NCBI GenBank assembly: GCA_964554795.1
Contig: CAZKQB010000007.1
Span: 1-64,000 of the forward strand
Length of the DNA stretch: 64,000 nucleotides
Direction of reading: 5' to 3'
DNA from: SFHK01 sp964554795
GTDB lineage: Bacteria > Bacillota > Clostridia > Christensenellales > Aristaeellaceae
A program made the translations under genes and the position numbers. Shown here piece by piece: positions 41,050-50,593 of the stretch (within the stretch, counting starts at the first letter, position 1; every line of letters begins with the position of its first letter). The notes beneath the pieces are model-generated. The model made no database searches, was not told the origin of the DNA, and saw only the letters and a program-made list of their open reading frames with translations.

Positions 41050-41067
41050 AGGGTTGAGGTGAGAAGC

Positions 41068-41940
41068 ATGACTCTGGAAGAGGCAAAACTGTACGCAAAG
41101 GAAAATATTCATAACCGTCCTGCAACTACCGGACGGTTGGCCGGTAAAATCGCCATCGTGACCGGCGCTGCACAGGGCTTCGGCTACGGTATTGCGAAGG
41201 AAATGCTGAAGGAAGGCGCTTCCATCGTGGTCGCCGACCTGAACGAGCCGCTGGCCATGCAGGTGGCAGAGGAATTCGGCGAGCATGCTATGGGCGTGAA
41301 GGTGGACGTTTCCAGCGCGGAATCCGTGGAAGCGATGATCGTCAAAACCGTTGAGCATTTTGGCGGACTGGACATTTTCCTCTCCAACGCCGGTATCGCT
41401 ATCGCCGGCAGTCTGGACGAAATGACGCCCCAGAAGTTTGAACTGGTCACGAAGATTAACTACAACGGTTACTTCCTGTGCGCCAAGTACGCCAGCGCCA
41501 TCATGAAGGCGCAGCATGAAGCAGACGAGAGCCTGTTCTTTGACATCATTCAGATCAACTCCAAGTCTGGCCTTGAGGGCAGCAAGAACAATTTCGCCTA
41601 TGCGGGTGGAAAATTCGGCGGCATCGGCCTCACGCAGTCCTTCGCGATGGAGCTTGCGCCGTACAACATCAAAGTCAACTCCATCTGCCCGGGCAACTAC
41701 TACGATGGTCCGCTGTGGAGCGACCCGGAAAAGGGCCTGTTTGTACAGTATCTGCACGCAGGCAAGGTACCGGGAGCGAAGACAGTGGAGGACGTGCGCG
41801 CGTACTATCTTTCTAAGTCGCTGATTAAGCGCGGCTGCCTGCCGTCCGATGTGGCGTTGGCGCTGACATATCTGGTGGAGCAGAAGTACGAAACCGGTCA
41901 GGCGCTGCCCGTAACCGGCGGTCAGGTTATGCTGAGCTGA
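41068..41940 (+). CDS. SDR family oxidoreductase (RhaE-type dehydrogenase half)
   Basis: A 290-residue short-chain dehydrogenase with the NAD motif TGAAQGFGYGIAK and NAGIAIAG. The catalytic Tyr-x-x-x-Lys is in YAGGKFG, and an Asn-rich stretch (KSGLEGSKNNFA) precedes it. The long N-terminal arm before the Rossmann fold (MTLEEAKLYAKENIHNRPATT) is what remains of the linker in the fused aldolase-SDR enzymes. It may oxidise the aldehyde produced by the aldolase or a polyol phosphate. I use ATG 41068, with GAGGTG at 41055-41060. Confidence 0.88.
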   Translation: MTLEEAKLYAKENIHNRPATTGRLAGKIAIVTGAAQGFGYGIAKEMLKEGASIVVADLNEPLAMQVAEEFGEHAMGVKVDVSSAESVEAMIVKTVEHFGGLDIFLSNAGIAIAGSLDEMTPQKFELVTKINYNGYFLCAKYASAIMKAQHEADESLFFDIIQINSKSGLEGSKNNFAYAGGKFGGIGLTQSFAMELAPYNIKVNSICPGNYYDGPLWSDPEKGLFVQYLHAGKVPGAKTVEDVRAYYLSKSLIKRGCLPSDVALALTYLVEQKYETGQALPVTGGQVMLS

Positions 41941-41950
41941 GGAGACGACC

Positions 41951-44398
41951 ATGACGAAGAAAGAGATTCTGGCGCTTCTGAATGCGCCTACGTCCGAGGA
42001 ACGCCTTGCAAATCTTCGGCGGTTGCTGGCGCAGGAGGAGGAGGAGCATCCCGTTGTGCGCCCCGAGTTCGCCAATAATCATATTCACACCACGTATTCC
42101 TTCTCACCCTATTCGCCGACTGCGGCGGTATACTTTGCTCGTGCCGAGGGTTTGAACACATGTGGCATTATGGATCACGATTCCATTGCGGGCGCGCGCG
42201 AATTCCGCGAGGCGGGAAAGATTGCTGCTATGGGCACGACGTGCGGCTTTGAAGCGCGCGTATCGATGGCCGGTACGCCGTTTGAAGGTCGGCGCATGAA
42301 TCACCCGGATCAGACGGGCGTAGCGTATATGACGTTCCACTCTGTGCCGTGCGAGAGTTTCGACCGTGCGCAGGAAAAGCTCAGCGAGCTGCTGCGCCGC
42401 CGAAACGAGCGCAACTGCCGGATGGTTGCCCGCATCAACGAAATCATGGCGCCATATGGCATCGAGCTGGATTTTGACCGCGATGTGCTTCCGATTTCCA
42501 GTTACAAGGACGGCGGATCCGTCACCGAGCGGCATCTGTTGTATGCGCTGAGCCTGAAGATCATCGAGAAGGTTGGACGCGGGAGCGTACTTTCGTTCCT
42601 TGAGAACGAACTGGACATTCACCCGTCCCAGAAGGTCAGAGGTTGGCTGACGGACGTGGACAGCGAGCATTTTGCCTACGATCTGCTGGGCGTAATGAAA
42701 AGCGAGCTGAACGCACGCGTGTACATTCCGGCGGACGATGAGATGATGACGCTGGCGGAGGCTGTGGATTTCGCGGACGAAATCGGCTGCACGCTGTGCT
42801 ATGCGTATCTTGGCGACATTGGCGACAGTGTGACTGGAGACAAAAAGGCGGCCAAGTTTGAAGACGATTATCTGGAGGAGCTTCTTGAATACCTGCGTAA
42901 GGCCGGCGTGAAGGGCGTGACATACATGCCCAGCCGCAATACAGAGGCGCAGTTGGATCGCCTGATGGCACTGTGCGATTGTCTGGGCTTCACGCAGATA
43001 TCGGGCGAGGACATTAATTCATCCAGACAGAGCTTTATCTGCAAGGAGCTGGCCAATCCTAAGTTCCGCCATCTCGTTGATGCTGCATGGAAGCTCGTAA
43101 AACAAGAGATCAGGGAGGAAAAGAGAATGAAAACCAAAGCTGTGCGTTTGTATGGCAAAAGAGACCTGAGGCTTGAAACCTTCGAGCTTCCGGCAATCAA
43201 GGATGACGAGATTCTCGCGAAGGTGATCTGCGATTCCATCTGCATGTCCACCTACAAGACGGCCGAGCAGGGCGCGGAGCATAAGCGCGTGCCGAAGGAT
43301 GTGGCAGAGCACCCCGTGATGGTGGGACACGAGCTGTGCGGCGAGATTATCGAGGTTGGCAGCAAGTGGCAGGGCGAGTTCAAGGCCGGTGAGCTTTTTG
43401 CCATTCAGCCGAACATCAATTACAAGGGCACCATGTGGTCGCCCGGCTATTCCTTCCAGACCATCGGCGGCGATGCGACGTATATCGTGATTCCGAGCCA
43501 GTTTATGGAGTGCGGCTGTCTTCTGCCGTATCATGGGGAGGGATACTTCGGAGCCTCTTTGTCCGAGCCGCTGAGCTGTGTGGCCGGTACGTTCAAGGCG
43601 ATGTATCACACCACCAACGGCGTGTACGAGCATAGGATGGGCATTAAGGAGCACGGTAAGATGGCGATTCTCGCGGGCGTCGGTCCGATGGGTCTGGCTT
43701 CCATCGATTACATTCTGCACACGGATCGCCGTCCCTCCTTCCTCGTCGTTACCGACATCGATCAGGCGCGTCTGGATCGTGCGGCGAGCATCTTCACTGT
43801 GGAAGAAGCCAAGCGCATGGGCGTGGAGCTTCACTATGTGAATACTGGCGCGGTTGAGAATCCCGCCGAGACGCTGATGCAGCTTTCCGGCGGCACGGGC
43901 TATGACGACGTAATCGTGTTTGCGCCCGTTCCTGCGGTTGTCGAGCAGGGCGACGCCATCCTGGGCCGCGACGGCTGCCTGAACTTCTTTGCAGGTCCCG
44001 CTCGCAAGGATTTCTACGCCAAGCTGAATTTCTATAACGTGCATTATATGTCCGCACACATCTGCGGAACCTCCGGCGGCAACAACGACGACATGGCAGA
44101 GTGCCTGAAGATGATGGACGAGGGCAAGCTCACGCCTGCCGCACTGGTTACCCACATCGGCGGCATTGATGCGGTAATCGATACTACGCTCAACCTTCCC
44201 AAAATCCCCGGCGGCAAGAAGCTGATTTATACCCATATCAATCTGCCGCTGACCGCTATTGCCGATTTTGAGGAAAAAGGAAAGACTGACCCGCTGTTTA
44301 AGAAGCTGCATGAGCTTACAGCAAAGACCAACGGCCTCTGGAACAAGGAAGCCGAGGATTATCTTCTGAATACTTTGGCCAGGGAGGATTGCGAATAA
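41951..44398 (+). CDS. Fusion of a PHP-domain protein with a sorbose-1-phosphate-reductase-like zinc dehydrogenase
   Basis: One uninterrupted 815-residue frame contains two proteins. Residues 1-390 are a PHP-type metal-dependent phosphoesterase domain: ANNHIHTTYSFSP (H44, H46), IMDHDS and GFEARV. From about 393 a medium-chain dehydrogenase begins: KAVRLYGKRDLRLETFELP, HPVMVGHELCGEI, EPLSC and AILAGVGPMGLASIDY, close to L-sorbose-1-phosphate reductase. At the joint, AGGGAGG (43112-43118) and an in-frame ATG at 43127 form a proper internal start, exactly where a separate dehydrogenase would begin. The cell may therefore make both the fusion and a free 423-residue dehydrogenase. The stop overlaps the E2 start by one base. 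Confidence 0.85.
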   Translation: MTKKEILALLNAPTSEERLANLRRLLAQEEEEHPVVRPEFANNHIHTTYSFSPYSPTAAVYFARAEGLNTCGIMDHDSIAGAREFREAGKIAAMGTTCGFEARVSMAGTPFEGRRMNHPDQTGVAYMTFHSVPCESFDRAQEKLSELLRRRNERNCRMVARINEIMAPYGIELDFDRDVLPISSYKDGGSVTERHLLYALSLKIIEKVGRGSVLSFLENELDIHPSQKVRGWLTDVDSEHFAYDLLGVMKSELNARVYIPADDEMMTLAEAVDFADEIGCTLCYAYLGDIGDSVTGDKKAAKFEDDYLEELLEYLRKAGVKGVTYMPSRNTEAQLDRLMALCDCLGFTQISGEDINSSRQSFICKELANPKFRHLVDAAWKLVKQEIREEKRMKTKAVRLYGKRDLRLETFELPAIKDDEILAKVICDSICMSTYKTAEQGAEHKRVPKDVAEHPVMVGHELCGEIIEVGSKWQGEFKAGELFAIQPNINYKGTMWSPGYSFQTIGGDATYIVIPSQFMECGCLLPYHGEGYFGASLSEPLSCVAGTFKAMYHTTNGVYEHRMGIKEHGKMAILAGVGPMGLASIDYILHTDRRPSFLVVTDIDQARLDRAASIFTVEEAKRMGVELHYVNTGAVENPAETLMQLSGGTGYDDVIVFAPVPAVVEQGDAILGRDGCLNFFAGPARKDFYAKLNFYNVHYMSAHICGTSGGNNDDMAECLKMMDEGKLTPAALVTHIGGIDAVIDTTLNLPKIPGGKKLIYTHINLPLTAIADFEEKGKTDPLFKKLHELTAKTNGLWNKEAEDYLLNTLAREDCE
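43112..43129 (+). promoter_or_regulatory. Internal ribosome binding site and ATG within the fusion gene
   Basis: AGGGAGG (43112-43118), an 8-base spacer and ATG 43127-43129, in frame with the dehydrogenase domain. The protein that would start here has the natural N-terminus MKTKAVRLYG of the family. Confidence 0.65.
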
Positions 44399-45660
44399 TG
44401 GCAAAAGCGGTTATTATGCCGAAAGCCGGCATCACGGTGGAATCCTGCATCATCGGGAAGTGGCTCAAGAGTGTGGGCGACCCGGTGAAGGTTGGAGACA
44501 TTCTGTTTACCTACGAAACGGACAAGGCTTCCTTTGAGTGCGAAAGCACCGAGGAGGGCGAGCTGCTTGCCGTCTTCTTTAGCGATGGCGACGAGGTGCC
44601 CTGCTTTACCAACGTGTGTGCCGTCGGCACAAAGGGCGAGGACTACAGCGCGCTGAAGCCCGGCGGAGCTACTGAGGCTGCGCCTACTGAAAAGGCAGAG
44701 GAAGCGCCGAAGGCTACAGAAGAGAAGAAGACCTCTGCGCCTGAAGCCACGAAATCTGCAGATGGCAGCATGAAGGTATCTCCGCGCGCCCGCACACTGG
44801 CGGAGAAGGCCGGTGTTGATCCCAGGTACGCCGAAGCGACTGGCCCCGACGGACGCATCATTGAACGCGATATTCGTAAGCTCATGGAAACCGGCGTGCC
44901 CGCTGTTGAGGCGGTCACCGAGCCTGCAGCGAAGGCCGAAGCGCCCGTTGCGGCTGCAAAGCCTGAGAGTGAGTACGAAGATGTTAAGCTGCCCGGAATT
45001 CGCAAGGTAATTGCCAAGTCTATGATGTCCTCGTTGCACGGTATGGCGCAGCTGACCAATCATCATTCCTTCGACGCAACCTCCATCCAGAGCTTCCGCA
45101 AGGAATGCAAAGCGGCAGGCGGCGACGTTGGCGGCATTACGCTGGGAGACATGGTGCTCTATGCCGTATCCCGTACGCTCGTCAACTGGAAGGATCTGAA
45201 CGCCAACATGATTGGCGACGACACGATCCGCTACTTCAAGCACGTCAATCTGGGCGTTGCCGTGGATACGCCTCGCGGACTGATGGTGCCTACCATCTTT
45301 AATGCCGATACCAAGAGCCTTCTTGAGATCAGCAAGGAGGTTAAGCAGCTGGCGGAGGCTGCGCGCTCCGGTGCGATCAGCCCGGATCTGCTTACCGGCG
45401 GATCCTTCACCGTGTCCAACCTCGGTTCCACCGGCGTTGAAATGTTTACGCCCGTCATCAATCCGCCGCAGACGGCGATTTTGGGCGTATGCGGCATCAC
45501 GCAGCGCGTCCGCGAGGAAAACGGCCAGATTAAGCTCTATCCTGCCATGGGTCTGAGCCTAACCTACGACCATCGCGCTGTGGACGGCTCGCCCGCGTCC
45601 AAGTTCGTCAGCGAGCTGTGCAAGAACCTCGAAAAGTTCACTCTGCTTCTCGCGAAATAA
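44398..45660 (+). CDS. Dihydrolipoamide acyltransferase (E2) of a 2-oxoacid dehydrogenase complex
   Basis: A 420-residue E2. The lipoyl domain (1-85) carries the lipoylated lysine K43 in YETDKASFE. A Glu/Ala-rich linker is followed by a peripheral subunit-binding domain (about 125-160, SPRARTLAEKAGVD) and the catalytic domain with HRAVDG near the C-terminus. It transfers the acyl group to CoA. The start is ATG 44398 with AGGGAGGA upstream, overlapping the previous stop (TAATG). Which 2-oxoacid is used (pyruvate, acetoin or branched-chain) cannot be told. Confidence 0.92.
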   Translation: MAKAVIMPKAGITVESCIIGKWLKSVGDPVKVGDILFTYETDKASFECESTEEGELLAVFFSDGDEVPCFTNVCAVGTKGEDYSALKPGGATEAAPTEKAEEAPKATEEKKTSAPEATKSADGSMKVSPRARTLAEKAGVDPRYAEATGPDGRIIERDIRKLMETGVPAVEAVTEPAAKAEAPVAAAKPESEYEDVKLPGIRKVIAKSMMSSLHGMAQLTNHHSFDATSIQSFRKECKAAGGDVGGITLGDMVLYAVSRTLVNWKDLNANMIGDDTIRYFKHVNLGVAVDTPRGLMVPTIFNADTKSLLEISKEVKQLAEAARSGAISPDLLTGGSFTVSNLGSTGVEMFTPVINPPQTAILGVCGITQRVREENGQIKLYPAMGLSLTYDHRAVDGSPASKFVSELCKNLEKFTLLLAK

Positions 45661-45681
45661 GCCATCGGAGGAAACGAAGCT

Positions 45682-47049
45682 ATGGATATGTTTGATCTCA
45701 TCGTTATCGGCGGCGGCCCGGGTGGCTACCTCGCGGCGGAGCGCGCTGCGCAGGGCGGCCTGAAGGTATGCCTGTTTGAGAAGCGCGCGCTAGGCGGCGT
45801 GTGCCTGAATGAAGGATGCATCCCCACCAAGACGCTGCTTAATTCCGCGAAGCTGTATCGCCACGCAACTGAGAGCAAGAGCTTTGGCGTTACTGCCGAA
45901 AACGTTACTTTCGATCATGCGCAGGTGATCAAGCGCAAGGCCAAGGTTGTTCGTACGCTCGTTGCGGGCGTAGGCATGACCATGACTGCGAACAAGGTAA
46001 ACGTCGTTAAGGCAGCCGCTACGCTCTGCGGCCGGGAGGACAACAAGTTCAAGGTAGAGGCCGATGGCAATACCTATCTTGCCGATCGTCTGATTCTTGC
46101 CTGCGGCAGCGAGGCGGTCGTTCCGCCGATTCCCGGCGTGAAGGAGGGCGTGGAGAGCGGATTTGTGGCTACAAACCGCGAAATCCTCGAAATGACCGAG
46201 TTGCCCAAGGAGTTGGCCGTCATCGGCGGCGGTGTAATCGGTCTTGAAATGGCGTGTTATTTCGCGTCCGTTGGCGTGAAGGTTACCGTCATTGAAATGA
46301 TGAACAAGATTGCGGGCCCGACTGACAGCGACATCTGCAAGGTGCTGATGGACGAATACGCCAAGCGGGGCATGGTATTCAAGCTCTCTGCGAAGGTGCT
46401 TTCCGTGAAACCCGGATTCGTCGTATACGAGGATGCAGAGGGCCAGCACGAACTGCCCTGCGATAAGGTACTGCTCTCTGCTGGTCGCCGCGCCGCCACG
46501 AAGAATGTGGGGCTGGAAACGATCGGCGTGGAAATGAACCGCGGCGCGATTGTGACTGACGACAAGATGGAAACGAATGTGCCCAATGTGTATGCCGTGG
46601 GCGATTGCAACGGCAAGGTCATGCTTGCGCATACCGCATATCGCGAGGCCGAGGTTGCCGTAAACAACATCCTTGGCAAAAAGGATCGCGTAAATTACAA
46701 CTCGATTCCGTCCGTCATCTACACCGATCCTGAGGTTGCCTCCGTGGGCGACACGAAGGAGGCGGCACAGAAGAAGGGTATGAAGGTGAAGGAAGTCACT
46801 GTGCCCATGACCTATGCCGGCCGTTATGTAGCTGAGGTTGATCATGGCAAGGGATTCTGCAAGATCGTGCTGGACGAGGACAAAAATCGCGTTGTTGGCG
46901 TGCATCTGGTTGGATCCTATGCCAGTGAAATGATTCTGTCTGCTGCCATGATGGTGGACAGCGAGCTGCCGCCGGAGCGCATCAAAAAGTTTGTGTTCCC
47001 GCATCCCACTGTCTGCGAGGTTATCCGAGAAGCAATTTTCAAGCTGTAA
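45682..47049 (+). CDS. lpdA: Dihydrolipoyl dehydrogenase (E3)
   Basis: A 455-residue flavoprotein with the FAD motif IVIGGGPGGY, the redox disulfide C41/C46 in GGVCLNEGCIPTKT, the NAD motif AVIGGGVIGLE and the C-terminal HPHPTVCE with the catalytic His-Glu. It re-oxidises the lipoyl group of E2. GGAGGAAAC precedes ATG 45682; ATG 45688 is possible. There is no lipoyl domain on it, unlike some pyruvate or acetoin E3 proteins. Confidence 0.95.
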   Translation: MDMFDLIVIGGGPGGYLAAERAAQGGLKVCLFEKRALGGVCLNEGCIPTKTLLNSAKLYRHATESKSFGVTAENVTFDHAQVIKRKAKVVRTLVAGVGMTMTANKVNVVKAAATLCGREDNKFKVEADGNTYLADRLILACGSEAVVPPIPGVKEGVESGFVATNREILEMTELPKELAVIGGGVIGLEMACYFASVGVKVTVIEMMNKIAGPTDSDICKVLMDEYAKRGMVFKLSAKVLSVKPGFVVYEDAEGQHELPCDKVLLSAGRRAATKNVGLETIGVEMNRGAIVTDDKMETNVPNVYAVGDCNGKVMLAHTAYREAEVAVNNILGKKDRVNYNSIPSVIYTDPEVASVGDTKEAAQKKGMKVKEVTVPMTYAGRYVAEVDHGKGFCKIVLDEDKNRVVGVHLVGSYASEMILSAAMMVDSELPPERIKKFVFPHPTVCEVIREAIFKL

Positions 47050-47073
47050 ACGAATCACAGGAGGAATGATACT

Positions 47074-49548
47074 ATGCCTAAGTCTTTACACTACGGCCCA
47101 GAAGAAATCCGTGCAAAGTCCACAATTCACTTTGAGGACATTCCCGTAAACGCCTACAACAAGACCGTTCAGGAAGAGCGAGCCAACTTCAAGGATGAGG
47201 ATCTGGTTCGTATCTACCGCGACATTACCATTCTGCGTGAATTCGAGAGCATGCTTACGTCCATCAAGACCCAGAGCGTGTACAATGGCGTGGAAACCAC
47301 CTATCCCGGCCCGGCACACCTCTCCGTCGGCCAGGAGGCTGCGTGCGTTGGTCAGGCGTATCTTATGACGCCCAATGATTATCAGTTTGGCTCTCACAGA
47401 AGCCACTCCGAAATCCTTGCAAAGTCCCTCTCTTCCATTCAGAAGCTGAGCGACGACGAGCTGATGAAGATCATGGAAAGCTTCCTTGGCGGCAGCACCC
47501 TGCGCGCCGTTGAGAAGATGGGCAAGTGCGACAGCGTGAAGGAGCTGGCTATCCGCTTCATCCTGTACGGCGCGCTGTCTGAAATCTTCGCTCGCAAGAC
47601 CGGCTTCCATATGGGTATGGGCGGCTCAATGCATGCATTCTTCCTGCCCTTCGGCGTGTATCCGAACAACGCTATCGTCGGCGGTTCTGCACCCATTGCG
47701 GCTGGCGCGGCGCTGTATAAGAAGGTTAATGACAAAAACGGCTTCGTCGTATGCAACATCGGCGACGGTTCGCTGGGCTGCGGCCCCGTGTGGGAAGCGC
47801 TGAACTTTGCCTGCATGGACCAGTTCCATACGCTGTGGACGGAAGACGGGAAGCAGGGCGGCATGCCGATTCTGTTCAACATTTTCAACAACGGGTACGG
47901 CATGGGCGGCCAGACCAAGGGCGAGACCATGGCGTACGACATGCTGGCGCGCATCGGCGCCGGAATTACGCCCACGCAAATGCACGCCGAGCGCATTGAT
48001 GGCTTCAATCCGCTGGCCGTGATTGACGCGATGAAGCGCAAGCTCGAAATCCTGAAGAAGGGCGAGGGCCCGGTGCTGCTCGACACGCTGACCTATCGCT
48101 TCTGCGGTCACTCCGTTAGCGACCAGAACGCCTACCGCGAGAAGGACGAAATTGCCGAGTGGCAGGCCGTCGATCCCATCATCACCTACCGCAAGGCGCT
48201 GGTGGACGCGGGCGTTGCTGCTGACAGCAAGTTCGAGGATATCTTGGCCGAAACCCGTGAGCGTATGACCAATATCTGCCGTCATGCCGCTGATAAGGAA
48301 TTCAGCCCCTATGCCGACTTTAAGAGCGACCCGCAGGTTGTCGAGCGCCTGATGTTCTCCAACGAGAAGGTTGCCTCCTTTGGAACCGACACGCCGCGCG
48401 TGATGGCCAAGAAGGAGGATTGCCCGCGCGTTCAGCAGATCGCCGGCAAGAGCCGCTTCATGTTCGACGAGAACGGCAAGCCCTTCTCCAAGATGAAGAC
48501 CTACAACATTCGCGACGCCATCTTCGAGCCGCTGATCGACAAGTATTATGAAGACAGCACCCTCGTTGCCTACGGCGAGGACGTACGCGATTGGGGCGGC
48601 GCGTTCGCTGTGTATCGCGGACTGCCGGACGTCATTCCGCATTCCCGCCTGTTCAACGCGCCCATTTCCGAGGCTGCGATCGTCGGCAGCGCCGTTGGCT
48701 ATGCTATGTGCGGCGGCCGCGCGGTTGTCGAGCTGATGTATGCGGACTTTATCGGCCGTGCGGGCGATGAAATCTTCAACCAGATGTCCAAGTGGCAGGC
48801 TATGTCTGCCGGCATTCTGAAGATGCCCATCATCCTGCGCGTGTCCGTTGGTTCCAAGTACGGCGCCCAGCATTCTCAGGACTGGACAAGTCTCTGCGCG
48901 CACATCCCGGGTCTGAAGGTTTGCTTCCCAGCGACCCCGTGGGAGGCCAAGGGCCTTATGCAGTCTGCTCTGAACGGTACTGATCCGGTGGTGTTCTTTG
49001 AGAGCCAGCGTATTTACGACATGGGCGAGCAGTTCCATGAGGGCGGCGTCCCCAAGGAGTCCTACGAAATCGAGATCGGCGATACCAACCTCGTCCGCGA
49101 GGGCAAGGATGTTACGATTCTCACAGTCGGTGCGGCGCTGTATCGCGCAGTCAAGGCGGCAGACGAGCTCAAGGCGAAGTATGGCATGGAGGCCGAAATC
49201 ATCAACCTGCACTCTCTGGTGCCGCTGAACTACGAGAAGATTATCGCTTCTGTGAAGAAGACCGGTCGTGTCGTGCTCGTATCCGATGCATGCCAGCGCG
49301 GCTCGTTCCTCAACGACATCGCGGCAAACATCACTGAGCTTTGCTTCGACGATCTGGATGCACCGTGCGTCGTAGTCGGCGCCCGCAACTGGATCACCCC
49401 GCCGTATGAGTTCGATGAGTACTTCTTCCCGCAGCCCAGCTGGATTATCGACGCCATTCATACCCGAATCGTTCCGATTCCGGGCTATGTGGCAGAGCAT
49501 TCTCCCAGCGATGTAGAGATGGAGCGCAGATTCAAAGAGGGCGTGTAA
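47074..49548 (+). CDS. Fused E1 alpha-beta component of a 2-oxoacid dehydrogenase complex
   Basis: An 824-residue protein with E1 alpha and E1 beta in one chain. The alpha part (1-460) has FHMGMGGSMHAF and the thiamine-diphosphate motif GDGSLGCGPVWEALNFA near residue 229, ending in the IFNNGYGMGG region. The beta part (from about 478, YNIRDAIFEPLIDKYYEDS) has LVAYGEDVRDWGG, FNAPISEAAIVGSAVG and RAGDEIFNQMSKW. E1 decarboxylates a 2-oxoacid and passes the acyl unit to E2. Most bacteria encode alpha and beta separately; the fused form is known from several lineages. AGGAGGAA precedes the ATG. The next gene overlaps the stop by one base. Confidence 0.92.
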   Translation: MPKSLHYGPEEIRAKSTIHFEDIPVNAYNKTVQEERANFKDEDLVRIYRDITILREFESMLTSIKTQSVYNGVETTYPGPAHLSVGQEAACVGQAYLMTPNDYQFGSHRSHSEILAKSLSSIQKLSDDELMKIMESFLGGSTLRAVEKMGKCDSVKELAIRFILYGALSEIFARKTGFHMGMGGSMHAFFLPFGVYPNNAIVGGSAPIAAGAALYKKVNDKNGFVVCNIGDGSLGCGPVWEALNFACMDQFHTLWTEDGKQGGMPILFNIFNNGYGMGGQTKGETMAYDMLARIGAGITPTQMHAERIDGFNPLAVIDAMKRKLEILKKGEGPVLLDTLTYRFCGHSVSDQNAYREKDEIAEWQAVDPIITYRKALVDAGVAADSKFEDILAETRERMTNICRHAADKEFSPYADFKSDPQVVERLMFSNEKVASFGTDTPRVMAKKEDCPRVQQIAGKSRFMFDENGKPFSKMKTYNIRDAIFEPLIDKYYEDSTLVAYGEDVRDWGGAFAVYRGLPDVIPHSRLFNAPISEAAIVGSAVGYAMCGGRAVVELMYADFIGRAGDEIFNQMSKWQAMSAGILKMPIILRVSVGSKYGAQHSQDWTSLCAHIPGLKVCFPATPWEAKGLMQSALNGTDPVVFFESQRIYDMGEQFHEGGVPKESYEIEIGDTNLVREGKDVTILTVGAALYRAVKAADELKAKYGMEAEIINLHSLVPLNYEKIIASVKKTGRVVLVSDACQRGSFLNDIAANITELCFDDLDAPCVVVGARNWITPPYEFDEYFFPQPSWIIDAIHTRIVPIPGYVAEHSPSDVEMERRFKEGV

Positions 49549-50510
49549 TGCAATATTTTCTGATTTCTCCGGACGGGGATGGACATAAAAATCTGGCGCG
49601 GGACGAGTTCTTTCTGAACTCGCTCCGCCCCGGAGATATGATTCTGTACTTGTATATCAACCGGAATGCCGTTATCATCGGTAGAAATCAGAATCCCTGG
49701 CGTGAGTGCAATCTGAACCAGCTGGAAGCCGACGGCGTCCAGCTGGTTCGCCGCGTTTCCGGAGGCGGCGCTGTGTATCACGATCAGGGAAATCTGAATT
49801 TCTCATTTATCTGCTCCGAGGAGCGCTATTCCGATGCAGAGCAGACGGGCATCATTTTGAAAACGCTTGAAAAGCTGGACATTCATGCCGAAGTGTCCGG
49901 TCGGAATGATATTACAATCGAGGGTCGGAAGTTTTCGGGCAATGCCTATTGCCAGCGCGGTAATAACCGCCAGCGCCACGGCACGCTGCTGGTCAACGCG
50001 CAGTTGGGCGTGTTTGACCGCTACCTTAACGCACCCAAGCAGAAGTTGGAAGCCAAGGGTGTGACCAGTGTGCGCTCACGCGTGTGCAACCTGTGCGAAT
50101 ATGTGCCAGGGCTGACCGTGGAACGCACGGCGCAGGCACTGCGCGAGGCATATGAAGAGATGTACGGTCCGGCTGCGAATTATTCGTATACGCCGGAAAG
50201 CCTTGCTGAGATTGAACGCCTCTACGCGCATCACAAAAGCTGGGAGTGGTGCATGGGGGAAGCGCCGCATTTTGACTATACCTTCGAAAACCGTTTCCCG
50301 TGGGGCATGGCACAGCTGTGCCTGTCGGTGGAGAATGGCGTGGTTGTGAAGGCGAGGCTCTACACGGATGCGCTTGATACTGGCATTCCTGCGCGTGTGG
50401 AGGCCCGTCTTCCAGGCGTGCGGTTTGAAAAGCGCGCACTGGCCGATGCGGTTACGCCAGTGGAGAACGTAGGGGAGACACTCCGTGCATATATCCTTGA
50501 AAAGCTGTAA
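49548..50510 (+). CDS. lplA: Lipoate-protein ligase A
   Basis: A 320-residue LplA. The catalytic RRVSGGGAVYHDQGNLNFSF and SGRNDITIEGRKFSGNAY motifs, with the lipoyl-AMP lysine in GRKFSG, are intact. A C-terminal accessory domain (about 235-320) is present. It attaches scavenged lipoate to E2, and its overlap with the E1 stop (TAATG) shows it belongs to the complex. No lipoate synthase is nearby, so lipoate may come from the environment. Confidence 0.93.
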   Translation: MQYFLISPDGDGHKNLARDEFFLNSLRPGDMILYLYINRNAVIIGRNQNPWRECNLNQLEADGVQLVRRVSGGGAVYHDQGNLNFSFICSEERYSDAEQTGIILKTLEKLDIHAEVSGRNDITIEGRKFSGNAYCQRGNNRQRHGTLLVNAQLGVFDRYLNAPKQKLEAKGVTSVRSRVCNLCEYVPGLTVERTAQALREAYEEMYGPAANYSYTPESLAEIERLYAHHKSWEWCMGEAPHFDYTFENRFPWGMAQLCLSVENGVVVKARLYTDALDTGIPARVEARLPGVRFEKRALADAVTPVENVGETLRAYILEKL

Positions 50511-50526
50511 TTTTACCATACTGGAA

Positions 50527-50555
50527 TTGCATTTTGTCTTTAAATGTGATATGCT
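50527..50555 (+). promoter_or_regulatory. Promoter of the second Gfo/Idh gene
   Basis: -35 TTGCAT (50527-50532), 17 bases, extended -10 TGATATGCT (TATGCT at 50550-50555). It is nearly identical to the pheST promoter. Confidence 0.7.
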
Positions 50556-50593
50556 TTGAATATCCCGGTAAGTGAATTACGGAGGAGATTTTT

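Noticed and set aside
47626..49500. 624-codon minus-strand frame opposite the fused E1 gene
   Set aside because: The plus strand carries unmistakable E1 motifs. The minus frame has no recognisable domain and is a by-product of codon bias.
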